From Undaria pinnatifida (Eukaryota > Sar > Phaeophyceae > Laminariales > Alariaceae): a stretch of 64,000 bases of DNA. The stretch lies in the NCBI GenBank assembly GCA_012845835.1, contig JABAKD010000001.1, positions 15,474,882 to 15,538,881 of the forward strand, written 5' to 3'. Shown here piece by piece: positions 35,943-47,700 of this stretch. Numbering within the stretch: position 1 is the first letter of the stretch; every line of letters starts with the position of its first letter. The position numbers were made by a program, and so were the translations under genes. The notes beneath the pieces are model-generated. The model ran no database searches. It was not told the origin of the DNA and saw only the letters and a list, made by a program, of their open reading frames with translations.

Positions 35943-36603
35943 TGTTATAAGGCTTAGTTTGGGCAAGCTATTGGTTAACCTTTTGCAAGTGGTCAAACGG
36001 ACTTATACCTCTCTAAACTCCTTAACAAATGGCGTCGTCGACAGACCATGGGTTTTTGGGTCGTGGGTTCGATCCCCACATCCACCATAATAAACTTTTT
36101 CAGATTTTCCCATGGCGAACTTGAAAAATACTCCCCCCGGTATACCCAGGAAATGAAACGGCTTGGATAAATGACAGGTCCGCCCGTATATTCGGCCGAC
36201 CTGCTATCCCGCCGTTCAGGGAGGGAGAGTGTTATAAGGCTTAGTTTGGGTGAGCTGTTGGCTAACCTTTTGCAAGTGGTCAAACAGACTAATACCCCAC
36301 TAATTACCTTAACAAATGGCGTCGTCGACAGACCATGGGTCTTTGGGTCGTGGGTTCAATCCCCACCATCCACAATAATAAACATTTCAGAATTTCCCCA
36401 TGTCCAACTTGAAAAATACTCTCCCTGGTATCCCCAGGAAATGAAACTTCTAGGATATTGACAGAGGCCCGCCGTATATCCGGCCGACCTGCTATCCCGC
36501 CGTTTCAGGGGGGGAGAGTGTTATAAGGCTTAGTTTGAGCAAGCTATTGGTTAACCTTTTGCAAGTGGTCAAACGGACTAATACCCCACTAATTCCTTAA
36601 CAC
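35943..36603 (+). mobile_element. Tandem TRIM array, LTR-internal-LTR-internal-LTR, with CAGT target duplication
   Basis: Three 85 bp LTRs at 35943-36027, 36230-36314 and 36519-36603, each TGTTATAAGGCTTAGTTT to TTCCTTAACA, with two internal regions of about 203 bp. After each LTR comes AATGGCGTCGTCGACAGACC, a possible primer-binding site. Each internal region ends in a polypurine tract (GGGAGGGAGAG or GGGGGGGAGAG) right before the next LTR. The whole array is flanked by CAGT. No protein is encoded. Confidence 0.88.
36030..36087 (+). other. tRNA 3'-half-like sequence inside a TRIM
   Basis: GTGGG-TTCGATC-CCCAC forms a perfect T-arm, followed by ATCCACCA, which ends in CCA. It holds a pol III B-box (GTTCGATCC). 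Copies sit in all three internal regions (complement at about 35665-35700, and 36345-36373). No matching 5' acceptor strand or standard anticodon arm is present, so it is not a tRNA gene. Confidence 0.75.
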
Positions 36604-37660
36604 AGTGTGGTGAGCTAAAGCTTTATTTTTCCCCATCCTCATCCGCCGGAGGATAAAAAACAATAAAAAAAATAAAATAAATAAATAAATAAATAACAGG
36701 ACCCCTCCCATTAAGAAAAAAAATTACCCACATAGACTACTATTAGTCTAGTATATTTTACAAGTACCAACAAGCAGCTTGAAAATATGAGTATTGACTC
36801 GAAATTCGTCGAACTCACATCTCTGACGTCCTGAAAATATTTCTATAAAATATTGGAGTGACATAGGTAGCGTATCAATTAGGAACCGTGGGTTCAACTC
36901 CCACAGAGTTTTTTTTTTTTCTTGGAGGGGGGAGCAGCCGACCTTTATTCTCGAATGCTGTATTAATATCAACATATTTTAGATAGCTAAAATAGTAATA
37001 CTCTGTATTCGTACTCCTTCCGCTTTCAACGCGAGGGGAAAAAAATAACAAGTCTTTATGATAGAGCAACATAGTGGAAACTACAGCAAAAAAATTATAA
37101 GATAGATACGAGTATGATGTTAGATCTAGCTAGAAATTCCCCGCCTAAAGTAAAACTACCAACGCCAACCATTATAGTGGTAGTAGAGAAAAACAAAACA
37201 GGTCGTCTAGTCTATATATATTTTAAAAAGTAGGACCCCTCCCAATAAAAACCCACCCTTATAGTAGTTTATATTACAAGTACGAACAACGCAGCTTGCA
37301 AAGATGAGTCTTGACCCGAAATTCGTCGAACTCACGGCTGACGTCCTTAAAATGTTTCAGTATAAAAATACATGGACCACTGGGGAAAAAGTAAAAGTAC
37401 AACACAAACGGCCCCTACAATTCAATTTTGTGGTAGTCACAGAGTGGCAATATATATGTGACAAATGACGTACATGCATATTATCAGCAGAGTATAAATA
37501 GTAGACTTGAATAATATAGTACTCCGCCACGAGGAAACATTCGAACTGCTACTACTACTAAGATTATACTACAGCTGTATAAGCTACATACTAGTACTGC
37601 TTCTTAATACGAGTTGATGCGTCCTGTAAACAATCCATAGTCCCCGTGAGCAGATCTTAC
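36604..37660. repeat. AT-rich duplicated segments around the TRIM cluster
   Basis: 36690-36850 and 37220-37370 are diverged copies (AGGACCCCTCCCA, TACAAGTACGAACAA, GAAATTCGTCGAACTCAC, GACGTCC). 37060-37200 is a copy of the sequence that hosts the reverse TRIM at 35.4-35.9 kb. An AAAT microsatellite lies at 36660-36695. At 36893-36922 a T-arm-like hairpin (GTGGG-TTCAACT-CCCAC) is followed by a T12 run. No gene was seen. Confidence 0.65.
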
Positions 37661-37671
37661 CTTACGAACGC

Positions 37672-38240
37672 CGGCCAATCAGCAATCAGCCGATGGGGGT
37701 GGGGTTTCCACGCTATGCGGGGTACTATCGACCCGTGCATCACCGTTCTTGTCCCCGGGTTGCTGACTTGTAGATGTGTGGAAGGACCTATGGTCCGGGG
37801 ATGGGATGTTATCGTCCCCGGATGCGGTCGAACCTCGACGTTGTCCCGACGGACAATTATCCCCGCGCTCTGGCTCCACGAGCCCTAACCAATCAGCAAT
37901 CAGTCTATATGCGTGGGTTTCTACACCGTGCGGGGCGGGATCGATACATGGAAGGAGGTATGATCCGGAGACACGACCTTATCTTCCCCGGGCGCGGCGG
38001 ATTCTTGACGTTGTCCCGATGGGCAACTCTCACCACGCGCTAGCTCCATGATGCCCAGCCAATAAGCACTAGGTCTGCGCGGGCGGGATTCCCACACCAT
38101 ACGGGGCGGTATCGACCTGGGGTATCAGAGTTTTTGTCCCCAGACTGTTGGATTTGTAAATGCGTGGAAGGGTATCTTCCCTACACTCCCCGGACGCCGC
38201 TGACTCCACGATCCCCCACCAGTCAGTGATCAGCCTACGA
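37672..38240. repeat. Tandem repeat, three units of about 170-215 bp
   Basis: Units start CCAATCAGCAATCAG (37674, 37890) or CCAATAAGCACTAG (38059). Each contains a CGGGG(C/T)...ATCGA segment and a CGCGCTCTGGCTCCACGA or equivalent end. It lies just downstream of the gene 2 stop codon. Confidence 0.75.
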
Positions 38241-38430
38241 GTACCTGATGCAAGCTGGAAACAGGAAGCCTCTCGAGAAGCCCCCTGAAAAAAAAATACA
38301 AAGCATATTGAAGAGAAAAACGGCTTACTGCAAATGCCTGCAAGAAGGCGAACCGAAAAGAAAATGCTACCTGTTAACAAAAAAAACGGCGGAAAATAAA
38401 CATCGTATAAAAACAAACAGGCCTTCCACA

Positions 38431-38743
38431 TCAAAACCGTCGAGTTCTTTTCTTGAACCTCTCCAGCACAGCGTTATCCGAGCTGTGCTTCAGCTTCACC
38501 CCCCCCGGCCCTGCACTCCCACCCCTCCCTCCATCCCCCCCCATGCCACCCCCCCTCCCCTCGCCCCCCCCGCCTCTCCCCCCTCCCATACCCCTGCCCC
38601 CCCCCCCCACCGCCGCCCCGACCAGCCCCCCCGCCTCCGTCCCTCCCCCCTGATGATGCACCACCTCCGCTGAGAGCGGTGGAAGCGGCCATGCCCGGGC
38701 CGCTCTTTGTGGGAGCCTTGGCTTGGGACTCTTCCGACATTGC
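38431..38743 (-). CDS. Last exon of the TLS1/C9orf78 gene, with frame break
   Basis: The acceptor tttgtgcag leads in phase 0 to AMSEESQAKAPTKSGPGMAA, then a Gly-rich stretch. The conserved tail DNAVLERFKKRTRRF is in a different frame. The exon measures 313 nt, one more than a multiple of three. Read straight, the protein would end EAEAQLG at 38474 and lose the tail. The C tract on the plus strand includes a run of 12 C near 38597-38608, where an indel or assembly slip is likely. Confidence 0.8.
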
Positions 38744-41700
38744 CTGCACAAAACAACGAAAAAAAACGAAAAGAGCAAAAAAGAAGAGAAAGGAAAACAG
38801 GTCACGAATCCTGTAGCTCGTCCGAACCAAAGTAGTAGAACTACCACACGCAGCCCTGCAATCATAAGGTTCGACGAAAATCTCGATATGATCGTAACAT
38901 ATTTTTTTTTTCAATCATTTATCTTTTCTCATCCAATTTTTTTAATATCCTGGCACTACTCTCGCCCTCCCTCCCTCCCTCCCAGTAGTAACTCAGGTCC
39001 GGGGTCACATAGCGGCGGGCCCTCCTCCCCCGTCCCCACTACGGTATAACAACGCCTTCATTTTTACCGCGACAATAATTCAGCATTTTCTTCCCTCGTC
39101 GACTCGCGTCGAATTGGACCTACCCTATAGGTGCGGTTGTTTTACTTGGTCCAAAAAAAACCAACACATGTTAATGTGGAAGTGCGCCATATTTTCTCGA
39201 GGCTCCTGACCTGACATGAGGAGCTCTATACACTACACTACAGTACAGTACAGTGGTACACTAGATCAGTACAGTACAGTACAGTAGGGAGGGGTCCCCC
39301 AACAAGGCGACATCCTTATGTAAGGTGGTATCCCGGTACAAGGCGGTCAAAATAGCAAGTGCGCCATTTTTTTCCGAGGCTCCTGACCTGAAGAGCTCTA
39401 TACACTACTGTGCATTACAGTAGTGCACTACACTACACTACACTACACTACACTACAGTAGGGGTCCCTCGATAAGGCGGTCTGAGTAAGGCGGTATCCC
39501 GGTACAAGGCGGTCAAAATCGCAAGTGCGCCATTTTTTCCCGAGGCTCCTGACCTGAGGAGCTCTATACACTACACTACAGTACAGTAGTACAGTAGTAC
39601 AGTACGGGGGGGTCTCCCAATACAGCGGCCTGAGTAAGGCGGTATCCCGATATAAGGCGGTCGAAAGCGCTTGGCGCGTCTGGGGAATTGCACTCATAAC
39701 CCGGGACGAGTAAGGCGGGTTCCCCCCATAAGGCGGTCGTATTGCCCTCTATGGCACACCACCGCCTTGGGGGGGAAGGGGGCACCGCTGCACCTCCTGC
39801 AGAAACTGAATTAGAGAAAAACCTAAGGTGCGACCGGATGAACTGATCCATGGGCTAAGGTGGGCTAAGGTGTACGAAAAAACAAGTTGCCAAAAACAAA
39901 ACTGAGCCATACGGAACTGAAAAGATAAAAAACCCGATTAACAGACCCATGGGTTACGCACACGAAAAACAATAAAATGCAGTACGATCGAACACGAAAA
40001 GAGAAAAAAAAAATCAGACGATTATGGGTATGGGTTTAGGAGCCCAGTCGTCAAGAAAAAATTGCAGCCAGAAAGCGGTACCTGGTATACCTTAAAACCT
40101 TTACCGTATCACGCGTCACAAGAAAAAAAAAAAACGAGCGGGAAGCTCCGGGGGGGGGGGAAGTCATCCCACGCTAGGGGTGCAGCAGGTTCTAAGAATT
40201 TTCTGAGATCCCAACATATGGAGCTCAATATCTCACCCCCCGAAAAATGACATGGAAGGCATTATTTTGCTCAACCCGACCAATACTTGCTATTGGTATG
40301 CGCTAGTCCCAAAACAAGTACTCTCGTGAAAACATCATACCAATCGATAAAGCCACATCTGAGTAGCTCAACCGGTCAAATACAAATACTTTTCGCCCAA
40401 AAAACTGCAAACCCTACCGTGGGGTGACTCGGGGGGGGGGGGGGTCAACGGTTTAAGAACGTTCCGAAGAAAGGAAAAACCGCGGATAAAACACAAAAAT
40501 TATCAGGACTAACCTCCAAATTCCAATCTCAAAACTCGGCCCACAGTGCTAGTTCAAAATTCGGAATAAACTTGACCTGTCAAAATATCAACAGTCAACT
40601 TCCTACACATAACCAACATGAAAATTATAAGGGCTAACCTCCAAATTCCAATATCAAAACTCGGCCCACAGCAGTGCTAGTTCAAAATTCGGAATAAACT
40701 TGACCTGTCAAAATATTAACAGCCAACTTCCTCGTACACATAACCAACCTGGCGGTTTTGAAGCGCCCTGATCTGCATTGCCCACTCCCTCTGGTGGTGC
40801 GAGTAGTTTGCTGTCAAAGAACCGGTGAGAGATGAGGACTCTCCGGGGGCATTGCGCCTTGCCGCGCGGACAGACTCCAGCCTATCCCTCGCTGCCATGG
40901 TGTCTTCCATGTTCCTGCCCGACGGTGACATCGACAAGAAGAATGTAGCACAAAAAAAAAAAATTGTCGTCCTCGTCGTTGATGTTGTTGCTAACCCAAC
41001 AGGAATAAAAAAAAATACAAACTTCATTACTTCACAAGTACTAAATTCAATACATTTGTTCATTTCGACCTCCGATCAACCCTTTCAGAGCCCCCAATCC
41101 CCTTCCTACACTAAACCCAAGTAATTTTGTCCCCAAAACGGGTTTCCAGTGGTAAAGGGATTAAGACGATATCGGAGTTGTTAACCCCCCCCCCCCAAAA
41201 AAAAAAATACATGGAAAATACCCACATTTTCAAGTTTGGGGGGTCAAAATTCAAACATCTTCATACAAACTCCGAGACACTCTTGAGCTTGCATCTCCGA
41301 CGGAGACGATATCGGGCAGATCGATTCATCAGCAAGTAATCTCGCACGCTGGAGTTCTGTAGGGTTTGCGGATTCCGGGTAACGGTTCGGGAGTGTTTCA
41401 GAACTTCCAGAAGTTCCGGGTATTGTGGCACAGGCATACAGAACTTCCAGAAGATCCGGGCGGGTACAAAACATGATGTATCCGTACCCCGGGTATTGTG
41501 GCACGGGTCTTCCAGAACTCACACAAGTTCCGGGTACGGGTATGAAAGTCTTACGAAACATCCAGAAGTTCCGGGTATTGTGGTACGGGCGTACAGAACT
41601 TCCAGAAGTTCCGGGTACGGGTATGAGTGTCCTACAAAAGTTACAGAAGTTCTTGTAGGGTAATACCCGGAGTAAATACCCCGGGTATGGTTTTGTGTGT

Positions 41701-44700
41701 ACCCTACAGGCAGAACGAAAATAGAAAGTTCGGGTACGGGTATGAATGTCGTATATCACAGACGTTCCGGGTACGGGGAGGGTTGTACAGAACTCACAGA
41801 AGTCCCGGGTACGGGCAATTCCCGGGTAAATAGCCGCCTAAAAAAGGGGCGAAAAAACAACAAATTGGCTGGTAAAAAAAAGGCACAATTGTCAACGTAT
41901 TTCCAATTACTGCGATTGGCATACTGCATACATACACTGATGCACTCATGGGAAATGACAGATGCGTCTACTTTTACTACTGTTCTTCTGTAACACAGAT
42001 CATACCATAGCGTACCCCGGCTGTGGCCCCTGCAAAAAAATAATGGCGGTCGCAAGCCCATTTTTTCCACTAGCTCGATAAGCCAAGTGCCACGACAGAG
42101 AAGAAGCAAAGCCACCGAAAACACAGAGATTAGTTCAAGACTTCGATGATGTGATGGCGAGACCTGCATTATTCCGATCGGATTTTTTTTTTTCTCGACA
42201 ATGCCCAATACGTGGATCCCCGATAGGAGGAAAAAAAGCGTTGTTTCAAACAAATCGAATCGAATTCAATTCGATTCATACAAACCAATAATTTCGGTGC
42301 AGAAGTGTCATTCGTTAATACGTCAATACGTGCCCTTAGAAACGAAAGAAACATCAGCAACAGGTAGGTGCTCTTATTGTATGATAGGTGCTGCTCATAA
42401 GTGCTGCTTGCTGTGTTCGATGTTCGCGGTTTGTGTAACTAAACCATGACATCCTAACAAATGCACAATGCGCTTTTCGGATTAAACCTGATTGATTACA
42501 GAGCTCCCCAGGTATTGTCACGAAAGGTACAGCCGTGCCCCGGGTATTATGCCAGTCTTGCAGGAGGCACAGAATTTCCGGGCAAGGGTATGAGGATCTT
42601 ACAGAACTTCCAGAACTTCCGGGTATTGTGGCGCAGGCGTACATAACTCACAGAAGTTCCGAGCGGGTACAAGACATGCCGTACCCGTACCCCGGGTATT
42701 GCGGCCACGGGCGTACGGAACTCCCAGAACTTCCGGGTACAGGTACCAATGTCGTACAGAACTTCCAGAAGTTCCGGGTACGGGTACGAATGCCCCACAG
42801 AACTTACAGAAGTTCTCTGTAGGGTAATACCCGGGCTAAATACCCGGGGTGAATACCCGGGTATGGTTTGTACGTACCCTACAGATCACAACCTTGAAAT
42901 CTTGTACACATCGAACAGCTCATATGGATCCCCATTTCGTTATCCAGATATTTCAGGAGGGATACAGCTCTGATCTATTGTAATCTGCACGATCTGGAGA
43001 TCGCTTGCCGCGGTGTCTTCCATGTTCCTGTCGGCCGGGAAATCGACGCGCGACGGATGACATAATTTGAAACGCGGTGTCTTGGACCGTCCTTGCGGTA
43101 AAGGAAAGTGTCCGCCGTGTGCAAACGGGCTACTACTGCTGTAGGTTTGGCAATGAGGTCATGCGAGAACAAGAACACGGCAACAACACTGTTTTGGTGG
43201 CGAGCGATCCGAAGGAACCCGAAGTTGGTTGACCAGGCGTCGACGGCTGATGCTATACAGTAGGTGGACCGATATAGTGCGGGTCATATAGTGCGGGTGT
43301 CTGATATTGTGCGGGTGAAATCGTTTGGCACAATATAGACCCTGGTGGCCGGTTTTTATATAGTGCGGGTGCCCGGTATAGTGCGGGTAAATTTTCGTGA
43401 CACATACCCGCACTATATAGGGCCACCTACTGTACCGTTTTTACAACCACAACAACAGCAACAACAACAACAACGACAACAACAACGACAACAACGACAA
43501 CAACAACGCTTCCACCATCACCAAAGTGTCACGCGAGCTAGAACTCCATTGGCCGAGCTGTCTTGGTACAACAACAACACCCGCAACAACAACCTTAACA
43601 ACTACAAAAAAGAATACGATCAGCTCCCCGGCCACAAAGTACAACAAACACCACTACCACGAAGCCCTCACTTGAGCTTGAACTCGATGGGAAGAGCGAT
43701 TTCCGCAAGCCCAGTGTTCCACGCAATTTGTGCTCCGCTTCCGACCTCCCCGTCCATCTCATCGCCTCTGTTCGCCCCCGTGTCGAACTCCCGCTTAGCT
43801 TCTTCCACCTGAATAGCCCAACAAACCGATCGTCCGGCAAAACCATTTGGCGGGCGCCTTTACATTACGCGGCCGAATTTTTGACGAGAAATCGTAACAA
43901 CGCGGCGGAACTTACACTGAGAAATGTCAAATAGCCAATAGCCCCGTAAGAACGTAAAAGGTAGAGCCGAATTTAGTATTTACACCGCATTGGCTAAAAA
44001 TAATGCGGTGGGATTCACACCGAGACTAGTGAGATTACTAATACAGTAGGTGGCCCTATATAGTGCGGGTCATATAGTGCGGGTGTCCGATATTTGCGGG
44101 TGAAATCGTTTGGCACAACATAGACCCCTCTATAGTGGCCGGTTTTTATATAGTGCGGGTGCCCGGTATAGTGCGGGAAAATTTTCGTGACACATACCCG
44201 CACTATATAGGGCCACCTACTGTAACCCATAACTCGGTGAGATAACTAAAAAACGGCGGGACTCACAACGATATGTAAAATAGCCCATGGCTCCGTAAGA
44301 CAAGCAGAATGCGACAGGACTCTTGCACCGCGATACTACTGTTTGTACTACCTGTGACTGACTGTTGAGCATGTAGCAAGCACGTAAGCACCCACTTGTG
44401 TTGGACATCATTTTAAAAGTTTCGGTACACATCCAAATAAAAAACAAAACACAGGTACATATACAACGCAACGATGTCAACAAGGTATGCGCGCCAATAA
44501 AAAAACGCAAGAAACGCTAAAGACTACAAACAAGATACAATAAAACGAAAAAAAAAAATAGACCTACTATTATGGGAAAACATTTTTTTGGCTCTCAGAA
44601 CTGAATTCTAGGCCAATTGTACCGGTTTTACTCGACTGGACTGTCAAAAACACGGATACACTCCTCAAGATTTATCACGTAGTTTCCCGAGGGCTTTCTG

Positions 44701-47700
44701 GAGCAGTTCTCCGTTTCTCCAGGGCCTCATTTTGATTTTTGGCGCAACAAATCAGTTTTCAGAACTATGCACTGTTGCTCAAAATTGGTGCCAAAAGTAA
44801 TGAATTTTTGAGGGTATTTGGCTAAAACCATTAGGTCGTCATCATTGGAAAATTGGACGAACAGACAAACTACGAGTCTGGAGAAACGGAAAAGTGCGTC
44901 AAAAAGCTCTCGGAAAACTACGGGGAGTATTCTGAAGAGTCCATAGATGTTTTTTGTCTTCCCGTCGCGTAAATCGCGTATTATGAGCCAAGAAGCTCAG
45001 TTCTGACGGCCCAAAAATATTGTCCCATAACAGCTGGTCTAAACACACACGCCGGGAAGCGTCGAAAACAAATTTCGCCGAAAACAAAAAACTATGATCG
45101 GCTGGAAATCCGACACGTTCCGTCCTGGCATTGCCGCGGTACGATGGTCTACGGTCTAACAATCACCGCCTTGCATGCTTGAGTACCCCCCCCCCATTTT
45201 ACTATCCCCTCCTTCCTCCCCTCCCCTCTCTCCCCCCCCATGTTGCAAGTAACCCCCCTCGCCTTCGCCCCCCCCCTCTCCTGTCCCACCTTCTGCTTGA
45301 ACTCCTCTGGGATAGTATACAGCCGGTCCTCTTCGCTCAACATCCCCCCCGGCCCCGCGCCCGCCCCGTCCCCCTCCCCTCCTTCCCCCTCCTTATCTCC
45401 CTCCGCCCCACCCATCTTATCCTTCACGTACTGCTCCATCAGCTGCTCGTGGGCAACCGACCCCCCCGCGTCCGCCGCGGCTCCCCACCCCCCCGTCCCG
45501 CCCGACTTAAACTGGGACTCAATCATTGTCGAAATGTTGGGCGCTTTAACCTCGGGTTTGAGACCGAACGACTCTGTCGCGGGCTCCGCAGCCGCCCCCA
45601 CGCCGTCCACACCTGCAACGGGCGGGAAGCGTTACACGCGGAGCGATTACACGCGGGGAACTTTACGCGCGGAGCAATAACACGCGGAGAAATTATATGC
45701 CTATATGCGAAAGAACAAGATGCCGAGCAAAAAATGCATGCGGAGGAATTATACGCTCAAGGGTTAGGCGGCACCGTCCACGCCCGCAATAATTAAAGGA
45801 TAATGTATCGGACAGATGAGATTCCTCTCACGATCTGTGTCCGCTTGAGCAGATTGATGCCTATTCCATACATGATCTTCACGGTCTACATTACGTTCCT
45901 GGATGGGAGCCGTATGGCCTGATGACCTGGCAGGCGTTTCCTGGATTGGACCTGCACCCCAGATTCTGCACAACGTATCTTAACGAGGTATAAAGGGTCT
46001 ATATGATCTATTTAGTCTACCAGGGGGGCTTCGCCGGGGCGGGCTGACGTCCACCTGCGGCTCCGCGCATGCCCGTAAGACAGGTAGTAAAGGAAGCAGA
46101 GAGGGACCGTAGAAGCGACAAATGGCTGCCAAAGGTTCGGTGTGGTATTCAATCAGTTCAAAGTATTGCAACCAAGGGGTACGGTGTGGTATTAAATCAG
46201 CTCATAGTATTGCAAGTTCGAGGTGGAGCAAGTTGAAGGGGGTTTGCATACATTGAAGGGAGAAAGCAAAGGAACGGTCGGGAGGACGAGAAATCTATGA
46301 TGATCGTATCATAGGTGCATACGAGTACCGGCGGGTAGTACGGCAGGACTACTACAACAGCAGCAGCAGCAATCGCTACACTGCCTTGTACCCCGAACGT
46401 ACTGCTGCCGTATCAAAAGAATAATTTTTTAGCAGTCCAACCATAGGTACCTGGACCTCTCCCCGCTCTTCTCCCCTGTGTGCGAGTACTCCAATGTATG
46501 TAGTGGCCACGAGACTCATGAATCACGCAGCTTGCAACGTTGAACCCAGACCGCTTAACTGATGGAACTCAGTATCGACCGCTCAACTGGTCGAACTCGC
46601 AGCTTACGTATTTGATTTACTTGCAAAAAAACGAGTACAGCACACCCCGACCAGCGGCAGCCCGGGCACGGTGCAAGCACGCGCCCGAGGCTTCCTCCGA
46701 CACCGTATATGATCTAGATCGTGATCTGTCGGCTGCGTGCAAAGTACCAAAACTATGTGGGGGGGGGTAGGAGTGCCTGCCATGTGACCCCGGATCTGAC
46801 TTTTTAAGACAGAAACCAACAACCTCAGCTGTGAGATCGAGGACGACTCCGTCAAACCTTATTTTTGCAAGCTTCGTGTGGTACTGAGCGACGAAAAGTC
46901 ACGGAGCTGGAGCAAAGCTCCAAGATGACGGATGGCACGGAAGCAGCAACAAAAAAACAAATGTCATCTGTGAGTGATCTCGGCCGACTGAGTAATCGAC
47001 ACTCAGCTCTCGCATGCTGTGCGATACGCCGGCCGCGATATTCGGAAGCGTTACACGCGGAGCAACCGCATGCCCAGGCAATACATGCGGAGGCGTTACA
47101 TGGGAGGCGATAAGCATTAGGCAGACGACAAAACCACGAACCTCAAGCATAAGCCCACCTTTGCCTTTGATGACCAAGGCGTCTAGTTCCTTGTTGCGAC
47201 GACGCACCCCCATCAAAGCCGACACAGATCGCCCGCCACCTTTCCTCCTCGCGCGCTGCTCCTCCCGCAGGTCCGACAAAAGGTCCATGCGGCTACCATC
47301 CTCCTCGTCCTCCTCATCTTCCTCCCCGCTTTCTCCTTCCGCTGCCCTCCCCTTAGACTCATTCTGCCCCTCTTGCTCCCCCTTCGGCTTCTCCTGCCCC
47401 CTCCCCGACTCTCCCTCCCCGTCCGCCTCTCCGCTCTCTTTCCCCACCTCCTTTAAATCTGTCTGCCCCTTCTCCGAGTCCTTGAGCTCTTTCCTTTCCC
47501 CCACGTCCTTCGGCGCTAACTCCCCCCCTCCTCCTTCGCCCTCCCGAGATTTGGTCTCCCAAACTTTTCCCACTTTTCCACCTCCTTGGTCGTTGTTTTC
47601 TGCCTTAGCGCGGTCATCTCCTGTCCCCTTCTTGGGTACGGAGGCGTCGCCTGGCGAAACACGCGTGGGAAGAGAAACGGGGAGAATGAGAGGATAGCAT

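Noticed and set aside
36030-36087. A true tRNA gene
   Set aside because: The T-arm and acceptor end are perfect, but no matching 5' acceptor strand or standard anticodon arm precedes them, and the piece repeats with the TRIM.
35567-36283. Conserved-looking peptides such as GGCGDRTHDPKTHGL and VGIEPTTQKP
   Set aside because: They are translations of the tRNA-like segment in the TRIMs, a known source of spurious peptides.
41345-41870. Heat-shock element array (TTCnnGAA words)
   Set aside because: The spacing GAA-n-TTC-nn-GAA-n-TTC does not follow the 5 bp periodicity of heat-shock elements, and the array lies in an intron.
41345-42880. CRISPR-like array
   Set aside because: Unit lengths vary and no uniform spacers exist. 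The context is a eukaryotic intron.
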